Shown piece by piece: positions 60,126 through 64,000 of a DNA stretch of 64,000 nucleotides. The stretch is from Streptomyces sp. ACA25. Lineage in GTDB: Bacteria > Actinomycetota > Actinomycetes > Streptomycetales > Streptomycetaceae. The stretch's first letter is position 1, and every line of letters begins with the position of its first letter. The notes beneath the pieces were generated by a model. The model saw nothing but the letters and a program-made list of their open reading frames with translations. It was not told where the DNA came from and made no database searches. The stretch spans positions 620,001 to 684,000 of the forward strand of contig NZ_JAQKPV010000001.1 of NCBI RefSeq assembly GCF_028200735.1, given 5' to 3'. Both the position numbers and the translations under genes were made by a program.

Positions 60126-60503
60126 ATGGCGGTCGATCCCTCAGGAACCGCTTTCACCCAGCTGATGGCGGAGGACCCGGGTGGGCCCGTCGTCATGCTC
60201 AACCTCCTTCGCTTTGCTCGTGACGGTCGCGCCTCGTACCACGAGTACTCACGGCAGGCGAGCGGCTTTCTGCAGCGTTACGGAGCCGAGGTTCTCTACG
60301 CGGGTGACGGCTCGACCCCTCTGGTCGCAGAAGCGGGCCAGGCCTGGGACGCGGTGCTGATCGTCCGCTATCCCAGCCGGGAGACGTTCTGCCGTATGGT
60401 CACCGACCCTGAGTACCAGGCGATCACCGGCCTTCGCGCGGAGGCTCTGGAGGAGGCCGTCCTGCAGGCGACCGTCCCCTGGACCTCCCGCCGCGAGGCG
60501 TAG
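60126..60503 (+). CDS. DUF1330 protein
   Basis: 125 residues from ATG 60126 with AAAGGAGA six bases upstream. Ferredoxin-like dimeric alpha/beta-barrel fold: VVMLNLLRFARDG, YHEYSRQASGFLQRYGAEVLY, AWDAVLIVRYPSRETF, DPEYQAITGLR. These are the family's usual landmarks. Many relatives are small cytosolic proteins of unknown activity, some near oxidative or metal-stress genes. It precedes the His-rich gene by 124 bases. Confidence 0.88.
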   Translation: MAVDPSGTAFTQLMAEDPGGPVVMLNLLRFARDGRASYHEYSRQASGFLQRYGAEVLYAGDGSTPLVAEAGQAWDAVLIVRYPSRETFCRMVTDPEYQAITGLRAEALEEAVLQATVPWTSRREA

Positions 60504-60627
60504 GGAGGAAGACCGCCGGGCGCCGCGTGCGAGAAAAGGGGCCGACGATCACCGGCCGTTGCTTGTTCCGGGCTGGCCGACGGACGAGTATGGAGGTACG
60601 TGGTAAACCCGGCGAAAGGAATGGGCC

Positions 60628-60924
60628 ATGTCTCCCACTCATGTCATGCACCAGGAACACAGTCACCGGCATGGCGCGGGCTGCGGGCATGTGGCCGTTC
60701 CGCACGAGGATCATGTGGACTACGCGCATGACGGCCATCTGCACCGGCTTCACGACACGCACGTGGATGAGTGCGAGACCGAGGAACACGAGGTGCACGA
60801 GGAGCACCCGCACCAGCACGGTGAAGGGTGCGGGCACGTGGCGGTGCCGCATGGCGATCACACCGACTACTTGCACGAGGGCCACCGGCACGCCGCCCAT
60901 GACGGGCACTGGGATGATCACTGA
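60628..60924 (+). CDS. Histidine-rich metal-binding protein
   Basis: 98 residues, of which 27 are His. It is built of two tandem repeats (about 11-45 and 60-94), each with GCGHVAVPH followed by DH-DY-H-GH. Cys 19 and 68 are conserved within the repeats. AAAGGA lies seven bases before the ATG. Composition and proximity to a COG0523 GTPase with a Zur-like box point to zinc (or nickel) binding, storage or delivery. No signal peptide, so it is cytoplasmic. A TGATCAC-type triplicate follows its stop. Confidence 0.87.
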   Translation: MSPTHVMHQEHSHRHGAGCGHVAVPHEDHVDYAHDGHLHRLHDTHVDECETEEHEVHEEHPHQHGEGCGHVAVPHGDHTDYLHEGHRHAAHDGHWDDH

Positions 60925-60993
60925 TCACTGATCACTGATCCGGTTCCGGGGGCCACGGCGCGGCCCGCCCGCCCTTCGCCCCGCCTCTTGTCA

Positions 60994-62229
60994 CTACGGG
61001 GCGGTGACCATCCGGTCGTGGGGGTGGTCGTGCAGGCCCGGGGTGTCCCAGTGCGGGAAGGGGTCGGGGTAGCGGGCCCAGGCGTCCGGCCCGGCGGACC
61101 ACTCGGCGTCGTCGAGGAGGCACTCCTCCAGAGCGGAACGCAGCGGGTCCTGTCGCAGTGCGGTGCCGATGAAAACCAGCTCCTGGCCGTGCTCGGTGCC
61201 CCCGTCGGCCCGGCGCATGCCCGACGGCTCGAAGCGTGCGACGGAACCGGCCTGGGACCACAGGCCCGTCACCTGCGGGTGGGCGGCGGTCCAGAAGAAG
61301 CCTTTGGAACGCAGCACCGTGCCGAACCGGCCGCTGTCCAGCTCCTCGGTGACCAGGTCCCACAGCCGGCCGGGGTGGAACGGGCGTGCCGCCCGGAACA
61401 GGAGGCTGGAGATGCCGTACTCCTCGGTCTCCGGCACGTGGTCGCCGTTGAGCTCGGCCACCCAGCCGGGCGCCTGCTGCGCCTTGTCGAGGTCGAACAG
61501 GCCGGTGCCGAGAATCTCCGCCGCCGGCACCCGGCCGTGCGAGGAGCGGATGACCCGGGCGGCCGGGTTGAGGCGCCGCAGGGTAGCGGTGAGCCGGTCG
61601 GCCTCCTCGGTGGCGACCAGGTCCGTCTTGTTGAGCACGATCACGTCCGCGAACTCGACCTGGTCGGCCAGCAGATCGCTGACCGTGCGGTCGTCCTCCT
61701 CGTACTGGTCGAGCCCGCGGTCGGTGAGCGCGTCCCCGCGGTCCAGCTCGGGCAGGAAGTGCACTGCGTCCACGACCGTCACCATGGTGTCCAGCCGGGC
61801 CAGATCGCCCAGGGTCGCTCCGTCGTCCCGGGGGAACGAGAAGGTCGCCGCGACCGGCATCGGCTCGGAGATGCCGCTGGATTCGATCAGCAGGTAGTCG
61901 AAGCGGCCGGTGCGGGCCAGCCGGTCCACCTCCTCCAGCAGGTCGTCCCGCAAGGTGCAGCAGATGCAGCCGTTGGTCATCTCCACCAGCCGTTCCTCGG
62001 TGCGGGACAGTGATCCGCCGTCCCGCACCAGAGCGGCATCGATGTTGATCTCGCTCATGTCGTTGACGATGACCGCCACCCGCAGGCCCTCGCGGTTGGT
62101 CAGGACGTGGTTGAGCAGCGTCGTCTTGCCCGCTCCCAGGAAGCCGGAGAGAACGGTCACCGGGAGCCTGGTGGGGACCGGCGGTGCGGTGGTGAACGGT
62201 TCTGCCGCGGGGGGCACGGGTGCGGACAT
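60994..62229 (-). CDS. COG0523 (CobW/ZNG1-like) GTP-dependent metallochaperone
   Basis: 411 residues from ATG 62229 with GGAGG nine bases upstream (TTG 62238 is too near the ribosome site). The G1 motif is [17 protein letters not shown], the metal motif CxCC is NGCICCTL, then ESSGISEP (G3 region) and VLNKTDL (G4). The C-terminal CobW domain contains [13 protein letters not shown], and the tail is His-rich (LHDHPHD). It hands zinc to apo-proteins under starvation. A Zur-like box is 42 bases upstream of the start. Confidence 0.93.
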   Translation of the reverse strand: MSAPVPPAAEPFTTAPPVPTRLPVTVLSGFLGAGKTTLLNHVLTNREGLRVAVIVNDMSEINIDAALVRDGGSLSRTEERLVEMTNGCICCTLRDDLLEEVDRLARTGRFDYLLIESSGISEPMPVAATFSFPRDDGATLGDLARLDTMVTVVDAVHFLPELDRGDALTDRGLDQYEEDDRTVSDLLADQVEFADVIVLNKTDLVATEEADRLTATLRRLNPAARVIRSSHGRVPAAEILGTGLFDLDKAQQAPGWVAELNGDHVPETEEYGISSLLFRAARPFHPGRLWDLVTEELDSGRFGTVLRSKGFFWTAAHPQVTGLWSQAGSVARFEPSGMRRADGGTEHGQELVFIGTALRQDPLRSALEECLLDDAEWSAGPDAWARYPDPFPHWDTPGLHDHPHDRMVTAP

Positions 62230-62268
62230 GGTGAGCAACCTCCGAATGCGGGCGGGACAGGAAGCTTA

Positions 62269-62288
62269 GTTGACAATGATTTCCATTG
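62269..62288 (-). promoter_or_regulatory. Zur-box-like operator of the COG0523 gene
   Basis: TTGACAATGATTTCCATTG resembles the Streptomyces Zur box (TGAnAATGATTnTCA-type, AT-rich core in GC-rich DNA). Repression by Zn-Zur and release under zinc shortage would be expected. Confidence 0.7.
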
Positions 62289-62332
62289 CGGCGACGGGGG
62301 GTGGGCTCTCGGAGGGTTCCCCCGGTCGTGTC

Positions 62333-62379
62333 TTGACTGAGCGGTCAAGACACGGCTAGGTTCTTGGTCGTTCGGTCAA
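62333..62379 (+). promoter_or_regulatory. TetR operators upstream of the tetR gene
   Basis: TTGACTGAGCGGTCAA (62333-62348; within a longer TGTCTTGAC / GTCAAGACA dyad at 62329-62352) and a weaker TTGGTCGTTCGGTCAA (62364-62379). The same 16-mer pattern recurs before the deiodinase-like gene, so these are likely autorepressor sites. Confidence 0.75.
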
Positions 62380-62392
62380 GTGAAGGAGTGGG

Positions 62393-62986
62393 ATGGCGAG
62401 CGACACCAGGGAACGCATCGTCGCGGTGGCCCGTGATCTTGTGCATGGCGCTTCCCTGTCGGAGGTCAGCATGGATGGCGTCTGCCGGGCGGCCGGCGTG
62501 CACAAGGGCAGCCTGTACCACTTCTTCCCGTCCAAGGAGGCCCTGGGTGCCGCGGTGCTGGCGCGCAACTGGGAGCTGATGGACGCGGTGCTCGAAGAGG
62601 CCTTCGCCGACGATGTCGCACCGCTGGCCCGCATCGACCGCTTCATCGACGCCTTCACCCGGAGGCTGGCCATGGCGCGGGAGAAGTGGGGTGTCACGCC
62701 CGGATGTCCGCTGGGCGGCCTGGCCGCCGAGTTCGCCGGTCACGGCGACGAGGCCCGCTCGCAGGTTACGCGGATACTCAACGCCTGGACGGGTTACTTC
62801 ACGGACGCGATCAGTCAGGCGAAGGTGCGCGGCGAGATCCACTCGGACGTGGACCCGGCGGAGGCCGCCACCCGCCTGCTCGCCCACCTGCAGGGGCTGG
62901 CCCTGCTGGCCAAGGCCTACGACAACCCGGAACTCATGCTGCAGGGCAAGGCGGACCTGCGGATGCTGCTGCAAGCACCGGGCTGA
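62393..62986 (+). CDS. TetR-family regulator
   Basis: 197 residues. N-terminal helix-turn-helix RERIVAVARDLVHGASLSEV, MDGVCRAAGVHKGSLYHFFP, SKEAL. C-terminal ligand domain includes one Cys (TPGCPLGGLAAEF). AAGGAG lies seven bases before the ATG. The operator pattern TTGACYGNNCGGTCAA is found twice upstream of itself and twice upstream of the deiodinase-like gene, so it probably represses both. The 'HFFPSKE' branch often senses aromatic or reactive organics. Confidence 0.92.
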   Translation: MASDTRERIVAVARDLVHGASLSEVSMDGVCRAAGVHKGSLYHFFPSKEALGAAVLARNWELMDAVLEEAFADDVAPLARIDRFIDAFTRRLAMAREKWGVTPGCPLGGLAAEFAGHGDEARSQVTRILNAWTGYFTDAISQAKVRGEIHSDVDPAEAATRLLAHLQGLALLAKAYDNPELMLQGKADLRMLLQAPG

Positions 62987-63051
62987 GCCCCGCTCCCCGC
63001 GACGCGCCCGTCACCCACCCCTGCTCGCCCCTTTCCCCTCACCCCTTCGAC

Positions 63052-63084
63052 TTGACCGGACGGTCAACTTGACTGTTCGGTCAA
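63052..63084 (+). promoter_or_regulatory. TetR operator pair upstream of the deiodinase-like gene
   Basis: TTGACCGGACGGTCAA (63052-63067, perfect palindrome) and TTGACTGTTCGGTCAA (63069-63084), one base apart, 26 bases before the start of the next gene. They match the sites before tetR. Confidence 0.82.
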
Positions 63085-63109
63085 GGAATTCCCCGGGAGG
63101 AACCACCCA

Positions 63110-63940
63110 ATGACCTCGTCACCCGTCACCACGGAAGCCCACGCCGCTGATGCCTACCGTTTCGCGCGGTTCCGCACCTCGCTGCTCATCGACGACCTGA
63201 CCTTCGGCCGGCAGGCCCCCGGCCCGGGCGACCGGGTCCCGGCCTTCGACCTGGCCACCCTCGACGGCGGCCGGATCCGGTCCGGTGATCTCGGTGCGCT
63301 GCCGGTGCTGCTGGTATTCGGGTCACGCACCTGCCCGGTCACCGAGAGCGCCGGACCGGTTCTGCGCCGGCTGCACACGCGGTACGGCGACCGGGTCCGG
63401 TTCGTGTGGGTCAACACCCGCGAGGCGCATCCGGGCGAGGTCTTCGGCCAGCCACGCACCTATGCGGAGAAGCTCACGCACGCCGAGCACCTGCGCGACC
63501 ACCACTCCGTGGCGTTCGAGGTGGCGGTGGACGACATCGACGGGCGGCTGCACCGGGCCATGAGCCCGAAACCCAACTCCGCCTACCTCATCGACCCCAC
63601 CGGCGTGATCCGCTACCGCGCCCACTGGGCCAACGACGAGGCCGGGCTGCGCGCGGCGCTGGCCGACCTCACCGCCGGGCGCGCGCCGCGGCGCGGACGC
63701 AGCAGAGCCATGGCCGGTCCCCTCCTGCGGGCTGTGGGGCACCTGCCCGGCGTGGTGCGTTTCGCCGGACGTCAGGTCGAACGTGACGTGTGGCGGGCGG
63801 CACCGCCGCTGGCCGTCCTCGGACGGCTGTCGCGCCTCTTCACCCGCCTGCCCACCGACCGTCGCGGCCCCGCAGCCGCAGCCACGCTCGGGGTGGCTGC
63901 GGCTGCGGCGCTGGTCCTGGCGCTGGGCACGTTCCGCTGA
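63110..63940 (+). CDS. Iodothyronine-deiodinase-like thioredoxin-fold protein
   Basis: 276 residues. The thioredoxin-fold core (~40-190) carries FGSRTCPVTE, with Cys at the place of the deiodinase selenocysteine, and then FVWVNTREAHPGE, QPRTYAEKLTHAEHLR and PNSAYLIDPTGVIRYRAHWAND, in the order and spacing of the T4-deiodinase family. The C-terminal ~85 residues are basic with a final membrane helix (LGVAAAAALVLALG). Bacterial homologues are of unknown role; reductive dehalogenation or peroxide/thiol reduction is possible. Controlled by the adjacent TetR (shared operators). Confidence 0.83.
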   Translation: MTSSPVTTEAHAADAYRFARFRTSLLIDDLTFGRQAPGPGDRVPAFDLATLDGGRIRSGDLGALPVLLVFGSRTCPVTESAGPVLRRLHTRYGDRVRFVWVNTREAHPGEVFGQPRTYAEKLTHAEHLRDHHSVAFEVAVDDIDGRLHRAMSPKPNSAYLIDPTGVIRYRAHWANDEAGLRAALADLTAGRAPRRGRSRAMAGPLLRAVGHLPGVVRFAGRQVERDVWRAAPPLAVLGRLSRLFTRLPTDRRGPAAAATLGVAAAAALVLALGTFR

Positions 63941-64000
63941 ACGCCCGGGGCGGGCGAGCAGGGCTCACGCCCCTCGGCCGGCGGCCGGCCGGTCATACTG

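Noticed and set aside
63772..63996. Minus-strand frame at the right edge
   Set aside because: It lies antisense to the deiodinase-like gene; the final 60 bases hold nothing supportable.
45754..64000. attL/attR direct repeat of the tRNA 3' end
   Set aside because: I found no second copy of the T-arm/acceptor sequence to the right within the window.

Overview
The window is very GC-rich. Coding regions are dense, with ATGA/GTGA stop-start overlaps, GTG and TTG starts and GGAGG ribosome sites. Gene content (a conservon, bldG with its anti-sigma gene, a Tad pilus locus, the 6C RNA, the topA / membrane-fused tmk / holB group) points to a Streptomyces chromosome or a very close relative. Much of the left and middle part keeps the gene set I recall from the Mycobacterium tuberculosis interval holB-topA-tad-ssd-acs-ephE-marP-nth-crp, so this is old core DNA.

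Layout. 1-4.8 kb: a conservon (histidine-kinase-like CvnA, cut by the window edge; roadblock CvnB; DUF742 CvnC; GTPase CvnD) coupled by overlapping codons to two P450s. 4.9-10.5 kb: Nudix and metallo-beta-lactamase-fold genes, crp divergent from nth, a CoA-pyrophosphatase-like Nudix gene and a MarP-like membrane protease. 10.6-20.1 kb: EphE-like hydrolase, Holin-X protein, acetyl-CoA synthetase, SulP transporter, CooC-like ATPase, a degenerate Fic-like protein and a HAD phosphatase. 20.1-25.6 kb: 6C RNA, then ssd-tadA-tadB-tadC-pilin-tadE-tadE-like. 25.6-31.7 kb: helicase, bldG, anti-sigma gene, proton pyrophosphatase. 31.9-45.7 kb: lipoprotein, methyltransferase, DUF2752 and TM2 proteins, topA, tmk fusion, beta-helix lipoprotein, holB, a secreted peptidase and tRNA-Thr(CGT).

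From the tRNA onward the character changes. There are short regulatory islands, larger gaps, palindromes, a type II toxin-antitoxin pair and a decayed excisionase-like fragment, which together suggest an old integration site. Further right are an esterase, a PAP2-like protein, a pectate lyase with LacI-type operator-like sites, a response regulator with an unusual two-module histidine kinase, a DUF5707 protein, a DinB / methyltransferase / XRE-cupin cluster, a zinc module (His-rich protein, COG0523 GTPase, Zur-like box), and a TetR regulator with a deiodinase-like thioredoxin-fold gene that share one operator sequence.

Functional links. The conservon is expected to pass a membrane-associated signal through the GTPase to the P450s. 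BldG and its neighbour form an anti-anti-sigma / anti-sigma pair. The ssd-tad genes form one translationally coupled pilus operon next to the 6C RNA. The right end shows local, self-contained regulation: toxin-antitoxin autorepression, a TetR regulon and a Zur-type zinc response. Starts and boundaries were read by eye; no searches were run.
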